A program made the translations under genes and the position numbers. 5,157 nt of DNA, from NCBI GenBank assembly GCA_028707655.1, contig JAQWAN010000160.1, positions 1-5,157 on the forward strand, read 5' to 3'. Below the pieces are notes generated by a model that saw only the letters and a program-made list of their open reading frames with translations, made no database searches and had not been told where the DNA came from. Shown piece after piece: positions 1-5,157 of this stretch; the first letter of the stretch is position 1; the number at the start of each line of letters is the position of its first letter. The stretch comes from Bacteroidaceae bacterium (GTDB taxonomy: Bacteria; Bacteroidota; Bacteroidia; Bacteroidales; Bacteroidaceae).

Positions 1-349
1 CTGGTGGAAAAGTTTGTTTTGGGTTGGAGAAATATAAATCGGACTCTTTATTGATAGGTATTAGATGAATATGTGCGTGTGGCACTTCTAATCCAATAAC
101 CGTTACTCCAATTCGTTTGCAAGGAATGGCTGCTTCTATCGCTTTTGCCACTTTCTTTGCAAAAATGTTTATACCTGCAATGGCTGTATCTTCTAGATTA
201 AAGATATAGTCGACCTCTTGTTTAGGCACCACTAATGTGTGTCCTTTAACCAATGGATTGATATCTAAAAAAGCGTAAAACAAATCGTTTTCTGCTATCT
301 TATAAGATGGGATTTCTCCTGCTATTATTTTACTAAATATAGTTGCCAT
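1..349 (-). CDS. HIT-family nucleotide-binding protein, C-terminus cut by window edge
   Basis: Histidine-triad protein of the HINT branch, a cytosolic homodimeric nucleotide hydrolase/transferase that typically acts on purine nucleoside phosphoramidates or related adducts; the physiological substrate cannot be read from sequence. The frame opens at ATG 349-347 and stays open for 116 codons to the left edge, so perhaps 12-20 residues are missing compared with the usual 130 or so. The protein begins MATIFSKIIAGEIPSYKI, the typical HINT N-terminus. It has KGHTLVVPK at residues 35-43 (H37 is a conserved nucleotide-site His) and the triad HAHIHLIP at 91-98; by family knowledge the middle His, H93, is the nucleophile. 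The start lies 13 nt after the greA stop with no promoter or Shine-Dalgarno between, so it is probably the second gene of a greA operon. Family assignment is firm; cellular role is not. Confidence 0.93.
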   Translation of the reverse strand, partial: MATIFSKIIAGEIPSYKIAENDLFYAFLDINPLVKGHTLVVPKQEVDYIFNLEDTAIAGINIFAKKVAKAIEAAIPCKRIGVTVIGLEVPHAHIHLIPINKESDLYFSNPKQTFPP

Positions 350-362
350 TTTATCTGTTTTT

Positions 363-827
363 TTAAATAGAAATAGAAATAATTTCTAGACTAATTTTTC
401 CTTGTGGAACCTGGATATCTACGATGTCGCCCACCTTTTTACCCAGTAAACCCTGTGCAATAGGAGTGTGAACAGATAACTTGCCTGCTTTTAGGTCTGC
501 TTCATTTTCAGAAACGAGCGTATAGGTCATCTTCATATTTGTTTTAATGTTCCTTAGCTCCACCTTGTTTAAGATTTGTACATTAGAGACATCGAGCTTC
601 GATTTATCGATAATCTTTGCATCTGCAAGAATCAACTTTAGATTATTAATTTTCATTTCTAATAAACCTTGTGCCTCTTTAGCTGCATCGTATTCTGCAT
701 TCTCAGAGAGATCGCCTTTATCACGAGCCTCTGAAATCTGTTCTGAAATAGCTGGACGTTGTACTGTTTCCAACTCTTTTATTTGCTTAAGCAGATTGTT
801 GTAGCCTTCTTCTGACATGTATGCCAT
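363..827 (-). CDS. greA: Transcription elongation factor GreA
   Basis: Binds the secondary channel of RNA polymerase and stimulates cleavage of the 3' end of RNA in backtracked complexes, rescuing stalled elongation and aiding promoter escape. It is 154 aa, close to the family norm of about 158. Residues 1-75 form the N-terminal antiparallel coiled coil; its tip carries GDLSENAEYDAAKE at 38-51, where D39 and E42 correspond to the catalytic acidic pair D41/E44 of E. coli GreA. Residues from about 80 to the end form the FKBP-like domain, including the typical TPIAQGLLGKKVGD segment. The ATG at 827-825 is chosen over an internal ATG at codon 4 because AAGGAGG sits 7 nt before it. Nothing is truncated. 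A promoter and a terminator-like hairpin lie in the roughly 130-nt leader, and a HIT-family gene follows at 13 nt. The GreA call is very secure; the tip motif and length argue against a TraR/DksA-type protein. Confidence 0.97.
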   Translation of the reverse strand: MAYMSEEGYNNLLKQIKELETVQRPAISEQISEARDKGDLSENAEYDAAKEAQGLLEMKINNLKLILADAKIIDKSKLDVSNVQILNKVELRNIKTNMKMTYTLVSENEADLKAGKLSVHTPIAQGLLGKKVGDIVDIQVPQGKISLEIISISI

Positions 828-834
828 AATAGAT

Positions 835-841
835 CCTCCTT
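835..841 (-). promoter_or_regulatory. Strong Shine-Dalgarno of greA
   Basis: On the minus strand AAGGAGG ends 7 nt before the greA ATG, which fixes the start codon. It is a full seven-base complement to the usual 16S anti-Shine-Dalgarno. The starts of pnp, the lipoprotein gene and the HIT gene in this window show no comparable motif, as expected for Bacteroidota, where this pairing is rarely used. Confidence 0.85.
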
Positions 842-910
842 AATAAAATTTGTTTAATATATTTAAATTTCTCTCTGTTTTACGCTCTGATGTAAAAGTT
901 GGAGATATAC

Positions 911-944
911 AAAAAAGAATTCCGACTACTACTTGCCGGAACCC
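911..944 (-). terminator. Intrinsic-terminator-like hairpin inside the greA leader
   Basis: Read on the minus strand, GGGTTCCGGC (944-935) pairs with GTCGGAATTC (926-917). This gives a 10-bp stem with three G-U pairs and an 8-nt loop AAGTAGTA, followed directly by six T (916-911). The opposite strand would lose the three G-U pairs as A-C mismatches and has no T-run, so the structure belongs to the minus-strand RNA. It lies downstream of the greA promoter at 962-993 and upstream of the greA start, so it fits an attenuator. Alternatively it is the terminator of the lipoprotein gene, whose stop is about 107 nt upstream and which has no nearer hairpin. The structure is clear; the role is inferred. 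Confidence 0.75.
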
Positions 945-961
945 TTTGTTTGCTTCTTATG

Positions 962-993
962 CAAAGATAAACAATATAAGTTTGTAAATCAAA
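962..993 (-). promoter_or_regulatory. Bacteroides-type promoter for greA
   Basis: On the minus strand the -33 element TTTG (993-990) and the -7 element TATCTTTG (969-962) match the Bacteroidota primary-sigma consensus TTTG / TAnnTTTG, separated by 20 nt. Transcription should start near 955-958, giving a leader of about 130 nt before greA. The -7 core and flanks (TTTATCTTTGCAT) are identical over 13 nt to the promoter of the lipoprotein gene near 2243-2255. No equally good box lies between the leader hairpin and greA. Confidence 0.75.
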
Positions 994-1050
994 CTTATTG
1001 CAATGCTTTCTAACATAGGGCGATCTCTCTTTAACTTTTATTACAGTGAC

Positions 1051-2199
1051 TTACAGCAATTTCTTTAGGGTTTTATCTACACTTTTCAAATCGCTCACGC
1101 GTACAACATATTCGTTTGCTCTATTAATGATATGAAGAGATGGGATAGATTGTATGTTGTATGTTTTTAAGATGCTGGAATAAACACCTTCGGGTTCATT
1201 CACACAGATCCATGGAAGTTGAGCACTGATGGTTTTCCAAAAATGGATGTTGTTGTCAATCGATACTTGGTAGATCTCTAATCCTTTTGCGGCATATTTC
1301 TTATATAGGTCGCGTAAAAAGAAATTATGGTCGGTAGCTGCTTCTTTGCTGTAGTCGATAAAATCGAGTAAAACAACTTTTCCTTTCAAATCACTTAGCT
1401 TATGTTGCGTGCCGTTTCTGTCTGCTAGTGAAATGTCGATAATTCCAACCTCTTGCATTTTAGGTAAATCGACATACTCATCCTTTTGTACGTGGTTTGT
1501 TCGTATACCCTTTAGGGTTATGTTCTTTAGCCCTATTGCACGTTTAGAGGCGGGATGTTTAGCACAAAAGCTAGTAGCTACGGCTGCAAAGCATCGAGCA
1601 TCTTCTCTGTTGTCCATTGGGTTAAAAAGGCGCATACCATTGATAGACTGGAAAAGGGCAAAGTAGGCGTAGGTTTCATTAGGGGCCTTGTAGATGTAGT
1701 TCATTCGAACAGTCTTTTTGTACTCCTCTATCAGTTTTGTGGCATTTTCATTCAGCATATAGGCGCCAAGATGCATCTCTGTAGCTTCTTTTTCTAGCTT
1801 GTTCAGCTTCTTTTGTAGGTCAATTTGTAGTAACGTTAGTTCTTTAATCTTTTGGTTGTTTCCAGATGTAACGGTGTAGGTGGTGCTGAATGTGGGATAG
1901 GCGGCTTGAACCGTTACTGTCTCGGTGGAATCAATCGCTAGATTAATTATCTTATTGTTCATGCGTAGACGATAAAAAGAGGGAGCTTCTGTCTGCTTTA
2001 CGGCAAATTTAAAATCGCCTGCTCCTTGGATGGTACAGGAATCGATTAGGTGGATGCCATCTATTGCAGCTGCTTCGAGGTAAAGTGTTTCTTCTGTTGC
2101 TCCAGAGACCACTCCGTTAATATGGTTTTTCTGTTCTACATGGCAGGCTGTAAGACTACCGATAAGAAGTAAAAGAAAGTAAATCTGTGTTTTTTTCAT
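1051..2199 (-). CDS. Thioredoxin-like lipoprotein (DUF4369-type) lacking the CxxC motif
   Basis: A 382-aa exported lipoprotein of a kind common in Bacteroidales. A signal peptide with lipobox LTAC ends at Cys19; the following residues (HVEQKN) lack the acidic cluster of the surface-export signal, suggesting a periplasm-facing anchor. Residues 24-115 are beta-rich and resemble the DUF4369 domain that precedes TlpA-like domains. Residues 116-165 are charged and helical, possibly coiled coil. From about 250 to the end lies an AhpC/TSA/TlpA-like thioredoxin fold: a LSDLKGKVVLLDF strand entry at 268-280, then QVSID at 311-315 and the cis-proline segment SIPSLHI (P353). Where a redox TlpA has WCxxC, this protein reads DYSKEAATDH at 282-291, with Lys and Ala at the two Cys positions. 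Classical thiol-disulfide exchange is therefore unlikely; a structural or binding role is inferred. It is divergent from pnp, with its own promoter near 2246-2275. Family assignment good, function unknown. Confidence 0.85.
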   Translation of the reverse strand: MKKTQIYFLLLLIGSLTACHVEQKNHINGVVSGATEETLYLEAAAIDGIHLIDSCTIQGAGDFKFAVKQTEAPSFYRLRMNNKIINLAIDSTETVTVQAAYPTFSTTYTVTSGNNQKIKELTLLQIDLQKKLNKLEKEATEMHLGAYMLNENATKLIEEYKKTVRMNYIYKAPNETYAYFALFQSINGMRLFNPMDNREDARCFAAVATSFCAKHPASKRAIGLKNITLKGIRTNHVQKDEYVDLPKMQEVGIIDISLADRNGTQHKLSDLKGKVVLLDFIDYSKEAATDHNFFLRDLYKKYAAKGLEIYQVSIDNNIHFWKTISAQLPWICVNEPEGVYSSILKTYNIQSIPSLHIINRANEYVVRVSDLKSVDKTLKKLL

Positions 2200-2245
2200 A
2201 ATGTATAGTAGTATTTTTAATTCCGTTTTATTCTATTTCTTCATG

Positions 2246-2275
2246 CAAAGATAAAAGATTTAATCTTTGTGCAAA
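2246..2275 (-). promoter_or_regulatory. Bacteroides-type promoter for the lipoprotein gene
   Basis: On the minus strand -33 TTTG (2275-2272) and -7 TATCTTTG (2253-2246) are separated by 18 nt, slightly short of the usual 19-21. The start should fall near 2240, leaving a leader of about 40 nt. The -7 region is identical over 13 nt to the one proposed for greA. An inverted repeat fills the spacer (listed separately). Confidence 0.65.
2254..2268. repeat. Inverted repeat in the promoter spacer, possible operator
   Basis: AAAGATT (2254-2260) and AATCTTT (2262-2268) form a perfect 7-bp inverted repeat around one central base. It lies between the -33 and -7 elements of the lipoprotein promoter. A second reading pairs CAAAGAT (2246-2252) with ATCTTTG (2263-2269), and CTTTG/CAAAG (2265-2276) overlaps it. 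Placement would suit a repressor site, but such AT-rich symmetry can occur by chance and no regulator is encoded nearby. Confidence 0.35.
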
Positions 2276-2366
2276 GAAATTCAGATTAGTTCTTGTTTCT
2301 AGCCCCTAAAATAGTTGTTGTAAAAAAGTTTCTTTGCTCATTTCCACCTCTTTAGTTTTTTTTATA

Positions 2367-2374
2367 TACCTTTG
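2367..2374 (+). promoter_or_regulatory. Candidate -7 element of the pnp promoter
   Basis: TACCTTTG matches TAnnTTTG exactly, 38 nt before the pnp ATG, predicting a transcript start near 2381 and a leader of only about 30 nt. No TTTG is found at the expected distance upstream; the nearest, at 2333-2336, is 30 nt away, so the -33 half is weak or absent. Confidence 0.5.
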
Positions 2375-2412
2375 TACGAATTTTGAAAGAAAAAAATAGT
2401 AAAACAATTATT

Positions 2413-4539
2413 ATGGTTAACGCAATTGTTAAAACAATCGAGTTAGAAGATGGAAGAACCATTACTCTCGAAACGGGCAAATTAGCCAAACAGGCCGATG
2501 GATCGGTGATGCTTCGCATGGGAAATACCATGTTGCTAGCTACTGTTTGTGCTGCTAAAGATGCAAAGCCCGATACCGATTTTATGCCTCTTCAGGTAGA
2601 GTATAGAGAAAAATACGCGTCGATAGGTCGCTACCCTGGTGGTTTTTTGAAACGTGAAGGACGTCCTTCCGATTATGAGATCTTAACCTGTCGTATAGTG
2701 GACCGCGCATTGCGTCCTCTATTTCCAGAAGATTATCACGCAGATGTTTTTGTGAATATAACTCTTTATTCTGCAGACGGTGTAGATATTCCTGATGCGT
2801 TAGCTGGCCTAGCTGCTTCTGCTGCTTTATCTGTTTCTGATATACCTTTTAATGGACCTATTTCTGAGGTTCGTGTAGCTCGTATTGATGGTGAGTTTGT
2901 TATTAATCCAACGTTTGATCAATTAGAAAAAGCGGATATGGACATCATGGTTGCTGCTACATATGATAATATCATGATGGTAGAGGGTGAGATGAAGGAA
3001 GTATCAGAGATGGACTTATTAGAAGCTATGCGTGTTGCGCATAAAGCGATTAAGATTCATTGTAAAGCACAAATGGAATTGGCTGAAGCTGTTGGTAAAA
3101 CAGTTAAACGTACCTATTGTCACGAAGTAAACGATGATGATTTACGTGCAGCAGTTCACAAAGCGTGTTATGACAAAGCATATGCTATTGCTAAATCGGG
3201 AAATAGAGATAAACATGCACGTCAAGATGGTTTTGAAGAAATTGTAGCAGAATTTAAGGCTACCTTCTCTGAAGAAGAGTTGGCTGAAAAAGAAACATTG
3301 ATAGATAAGTATTATCATGATGTAGAAAAAGAGGCGATGCGTCGTTGTGTATTAGACGAAGGTACTCGTTTAGATGGTCGTAAAACTACGGAGATTCGTC
3401 CTATTTGGTGTGAAGCAGGTTATTTGCCTGGACCTCACGGATCGGCAATCTTTACACGTGGTGAGACACAATCTTTAACTGCTGTAACTTTAGGTACAAA
3501 AATGGATGAGAAGATTGTGGATGATGTATTGAACCAAGGAAGAGAACGTTTCTTGTTACATTACAATTTCCCTCCATTCTCTACTGGTGAGGCTCGTGCT
3601 CAACGTGGTACTGGTCGTCGTGAAGTTGGACATGGTCACTTGGCTATGCGTGCTTTAAAAGGTATGATTCCTGATAACTATCCATATTGTATCCGTGTTG
3701 TTTCTGATATCCTAGAGTCAAACGGTTCATCATCAATGGCTACTGTTTGTGCTGGTACATTAGCATTAATGGATGCAGGTGTACAGATTAAACATCCTGT
3801 TTCTGGTATCGCTATGGGTTTAATTAAAAATCCTGGTGAAGATAAATTTGCTGTATTATCGGATATCTTAGGCGACGAAGATCACTTAGGTGATATGGAC
3901 TTTAAGGTAACTGGTACAGAGAATGGTATTACTGCTACTCAAATGGATATAAAGGTTGACGGATTATCTTTTGATATTCTAGAACAAGCCTTAAATCAAG
4001 CTAAAGAGGGTCGTATGCATATCTTAGGTAAGATTACAGAAACGTTGGAAACGCCTCGTGAAGACTTTAAAGATCATACTCCTCGTATTGAAGTATTGAT
4101 GATTCCTAAGGAATTTATTGGTGCAGTGATAGGCCCTGGTGGAAAAATCATTCAAGGAATGCAAGAAGAGACTGGTGCTAATATTACGATTGAAGAGGTT
4201 AATGACGGTGGTCGTGTAGAAATTTCAGGAACAAACAAAGCAACTATTGATCATGCAATGACATTAATCAAGGGTATTGTATCTGTTCCAGATGTTGGTG
4301 AGGTTTATACCGGAAAAGTTCGCTCTATCATGCCTTATGGTGCATTTGTAGAGTTCTTACCTGGTAAAGATGGCTTACTTCATATCTCAGAAATCGATTG
4401 GAAACGTTTGGATAGTGTAGAAGATGCAGGTATCCATGAAGGGGACCAAATTGAAGTAAAATTAATTGACATCGATAAACGTACGGGTAAATTTAAACTT
4501 TCTAGAAAAGTTTTATTGCCACGTCCTGAAAAGGCATAG
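2413..4539 (+). CDS. pnp: Polynucleotide phosphorylase (polyribonucleotide nucleotidyltransferase)
   Basis: Cytosolic trimeric 3'-to-5' exoribonuclease that degrades RNA phosphorolytically, releasing nucleoside diphosphates, and can add tails in reverse. The 708-aa protein has the full bacterial layout: first RNase PH domain (about 5-145, with GRYPGGFLKREGR at 72-84), all-helical linker (about 150-235), catalytic second RNase PH domain (about 320-545), KH domain (about 563-620, GPGG at 574-577) and S1 domain (about 627-700). Active-site landmarks are intact: GRREVGHGH at 401-409, the phosphate-binding SNGSSSM at 436-442, and D490, D496 and K498 in DHLGDMDFK, matching D486/D492/K494 of E. coli. 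The frame is open from a TTG at 2383, but the ATG at 2413 is preferred: it gives the MVNAIVKTIEL start typical of the family, has A at -3 and -6, and leaves room for a leader after the predicted start near 2381. It ends just before a strong terminator. Monocistronic by layout. Confidence 0.97.
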   Translation: MVNAIVKTIELEDGRTITLETGKLAKQADGSVMLRMGNTMLLATVCAAKDAKPDTDFMPLQVEYREKYASIGRYPGGFLKREGRPSDYEILTCRIVDRALRPLFPEDYHADVFVNITLYSADGVDIPDALAGLAASAALSVSDIPFNGPISEVRVARIDGEFVINPTFDQLEKADMDIMVAATYDNIMMVEGEMKEVSEMDLLEAMRVAHKAIKIHCKAQMELAEAVGKTVKRTYCHEVNDDDLRAAVHKACYDKAYAIAKSGNRDKHARQDGFEEIVAEFKATFSEEELAEKETLIDKYYHDVEKEAMRRCVLDEGTRLDGRKTTEIRPIWCEAGYLPGPHGSAIFTRGETQSLTAVTLGTKMDEKIVDDVLNQGRERFLLHYNFPPFSTGEARAQRGTGRREVGHGHLAMRALKGMIPDNYPYCIRVVSDILESNGSSSMATVCAGTLALMDAGVQIKHPVSGIAMGLIKNPGEDKFAVLSDILGDEDHLGDMDFKVTGTENGITATQMDIKVDGLSFDILEQALNQAKEGRMHILGKITETLETPREDFKDHTPRIEVLMIPKEFIGAVIGPGGKIIQGMQEETGANITIEEVNDGGRVEISGTNKATIDHAMTLIKGIVSVPDVGEVYTGKVRSIMPYGAFVEFLPGKDGLLHISEIDWKRLDSVEDAGIHEGDQIEVKLIDIDKRTGKFKLSRKVLLPRPEKA

Positions 4540-4556
4540 TACTTTTAGTATAACTT

Positions 4557-4603
4557 AAAAAAAGGAAGGGTGTATTGCAATGACAATACACCCTTCCTTT
4601 TTT
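4557..4603 (+). terminator. Strong intrinsic terminator after pnp, bidirectional in form
   Basis: A perfect 20-bp stem pairs 4558-4577 with 4584-4603 around the 6-nt loop CAATGA, ending in a T6 run; the core is GGAAGGGTGTATTG and its complement. It begins 18 nt after the pnp stop. Because the left arm starts with an A-run, the same hairpin also works for minus-strand transcripts leaving upp. Confidence 0.95.
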
Positions 4604-4612
4604 ATTGAGGTT

Positions 4613-4628
4613 TTTTTTAGCTAAAAAA
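4613..4628. repeat. AT palindrome in the convergent spacer
   Basis: TTTTTTAGCTAAAAAA is a perfect 16-bp palindrome just after the pnp terminator. It has no loop-forming spacer beyond the central AGCT and few G-C pairs, so it is weak as a terminator; it may simply be extra T- and A-runs backing up the two flanking hairpins. Confidence 0.5.
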
Positions 4629-4703
4629 CAGTCTGAAGATAAACCCTATTATTTTAAAGACTTATCTAAAGTTAGCACCTAAGGGTGCGTCTAAATTTTT
4701 ACT

Positions 4704-4742
4704 AAAAAAAAGACTGTTGATCGATCAATCAATAGTCTTTTT
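4704..4742 (-). terminator. Terminator of upp, overlapping its stop codon
   Basis: On the minus strand the arm AAAAAGACTATTGAT (4742-4728) pairs with ATCAACAGTCTTTTT (4721-4707) around loop TGATCG. This is a 15-bp stem with one wobble or mismatch position, running into a total of eight T (4711-4704). The upstream arm includes the last three codons and the TGA stop of upp. The T-run on the other side (4738-4742) would also let it act on plus-strand read-through from pnp. Confidence 0.85.
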
Positions 4743-5157
4743 CGCCAAAGGCTAAATCGCCAGCATCTCCTAAACCAGGAACAATATAAGAATGGTCATT
4801 CAACTCTGGGTCAATGGCTGCACACCAAATGGTTGTTTTTTCTTCGGGGAAATGTTGTGCTATATAATCGACAGCTGCCTGACTAGCAATAGCTGCTACC
4901 ACATGTATGGTTTCTGGTTCTCCCATTGTTAACATTGCTCGGTAGCTTAACTCCATTGATCCTCCCGTAGCTAACATTGGATCAACTAACAAAAGTGTTT
5001 TGTTCGTGATAACAGGCGAGGCGATGTATTCAATATGAATATCTACCTTAAGTGTGTCTTTATATTTGCGGTAGGCCGATACAAATCCATTCTCTGCTTT
5101 GTCAAAATAGCTGAGAAAACCTTGATGAAAGGGTAAACCAGCCCTTAAAATAGTTGC
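4729..5157 (-). CDS. upp: Uracil phosphoribosyltransferase, N-terminal part outside the window
   Basis: Pyrimidine-salvage enzyme that converts uracil and PRPP to UMP and pyrophosphate in the cytosol. The frame is open from the right edge to TGA at 4731-4729: 142 codons, roughly the C-terminal two-thirds of a protein usually about 210-217 aa. Seen are ILRAGLPFHQGF near the edge (conserved substrate-site segment), the PRPP-binding loop VDPMLATGGS (4986-4957 in window positions), WCAAIDPELN, and the uracil-binding C-terminal motif YIVPGLGDAGD (4788-4756), ending FGEKDY. All landmarks are intact, so the fragment is an edge effect and not a broken gene. A reading that begins at the TTG near 4992 would cut off the PRPP-site strand and is not a real start. 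The gene converges on pnp, and its own terminator overlaps the stop codon. Its promoter and any uracil-responsive control lie outside the window. Confidence 0.96.
   Translation of the reverse strand, partial: ATILRAGLPFHQGFLSYFDKAENGFVSAYRKYKDTLKVDIHIEYIASPVITNKTLLLVDPMLATGGSMELSYRAMLTMGEPETIHVVAAIASQAAVDYIAQHFPEEKTTIWCAAIDPELNDHSYIVPGLGDAGDLAFGEKDY

Noticed and set aside
547..804. 85-codon open frame on the plus strand opposite greA
   Set aside because: It lies wholly antisense to a secure gene, its product is low-complexity and resembles no family I know, and no promoter or start context supports it.
828..1050. A small open frame or riboswitch in the greA leader
   Set aside because: There is no ATG-started frame in the leader and no known riboswitch core; the only clear structure is the single hairpin with T-run.
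1409..1797. Two overlapping plus-strand open frames opposite the lipoprotein gene
   Set aside because: Antisense shadows of a real coding frame; no recognisable protein features and no start signals.
2236..2269. Second plus-strand promoter for pnp using AATCTTTG at 2262-2269
   Set aside because: The -7 box deviates at its conserved TA and there is no TTTG at the right distance; the symmetry with the minus-strand box explains the likeness.
2383..2412. Ten extra N-terminal codons of pnp from a TTG start
   Set aside because: Family proteins begin at the residue encoded by ATG 2413, and the predicted transcript start near 2381 leaves no room for initiation at 2383.
4729..5157. upp as a truncated pseudogene
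   Set aside because: The frame is intact to the window edge with all active-site motifs; the missing N-terminus is only the window boundary.
1..5157. Mobile element, CRISPR array, toxin-antitoxin pair, defence island or tRNA
   Set aside because: No transposase or integrase, no spaced direct repeats, no small gene pairs and no cloverleaf sequence were seen; all gene content is core housekeeping plus one lipoprotein.

Overview
The window looks like a piece of Bacteroidales chromosome carrying core genes. The AT-rich, sparsely filled intergenic DNA, promoters of the TTTG / TAnnTTTG type, mostly Shine-Dalgarno-free starts, a DUF4369/thioredoxin-like lipoprotein, and a PNPase and uracil phosphoribosyltransferase that read like Bacteroides/Parabacteroides/Dysgonomonas proteins all point the same way. 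No mobile element, CRISPR array, tRNA or rRNA is visible. This is not an obvious accessory island.

Layout, left to right. Positions 1-349 (-) hold a HIT-family nucleotide-binding protein whose C-terminal end runs off the left edge. Positions 363-827 (-) hold greA, 13 nt upstream of the HIT gene and probably co-transcribed with it. Positions 828-1050 are the greA leader. It carries a Bacteroides-type promoter, then a 10-bp hairpin plus T6 that looks like an intrinsic terminator inside the leader, then an unusually strong Shine-Dalgarno. Positions 1051-2199 (-) encode a lipoprotein with a thioredoxin-like domain lacking the CxxC cysteines. Positions 2200-2412 are a divergent promoter region. 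Positions 2413-4539 (+) hold pnp (polynucleotide phosphorylase, 708 aa). Positions 4540-4728 are a convergent intergenic region with two strong hairpin terminators. Positions 4729-5157 (-) hold the C-terminal two-thirds of upp, whose 5' end lies beyond the right edge.

The genes share a loose RNA/nucleotide theme: transcript cleavage in stalled RNA polymerase (GreA), RNA decay (PNPase), uracil salvage (Upp) and nucleotide hydrolysis (HIT). This is ordinary core-genome adjacency and not evidence of a dedicated system. The signal most worth following is regulatory: a promoter-proximal terminator in the greA leader that would give an RNA of roughly 45-50 nt. It resembles in layout the leader attenuation and GraL RNAs described for E. 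coli greA, but in a distant phylum.
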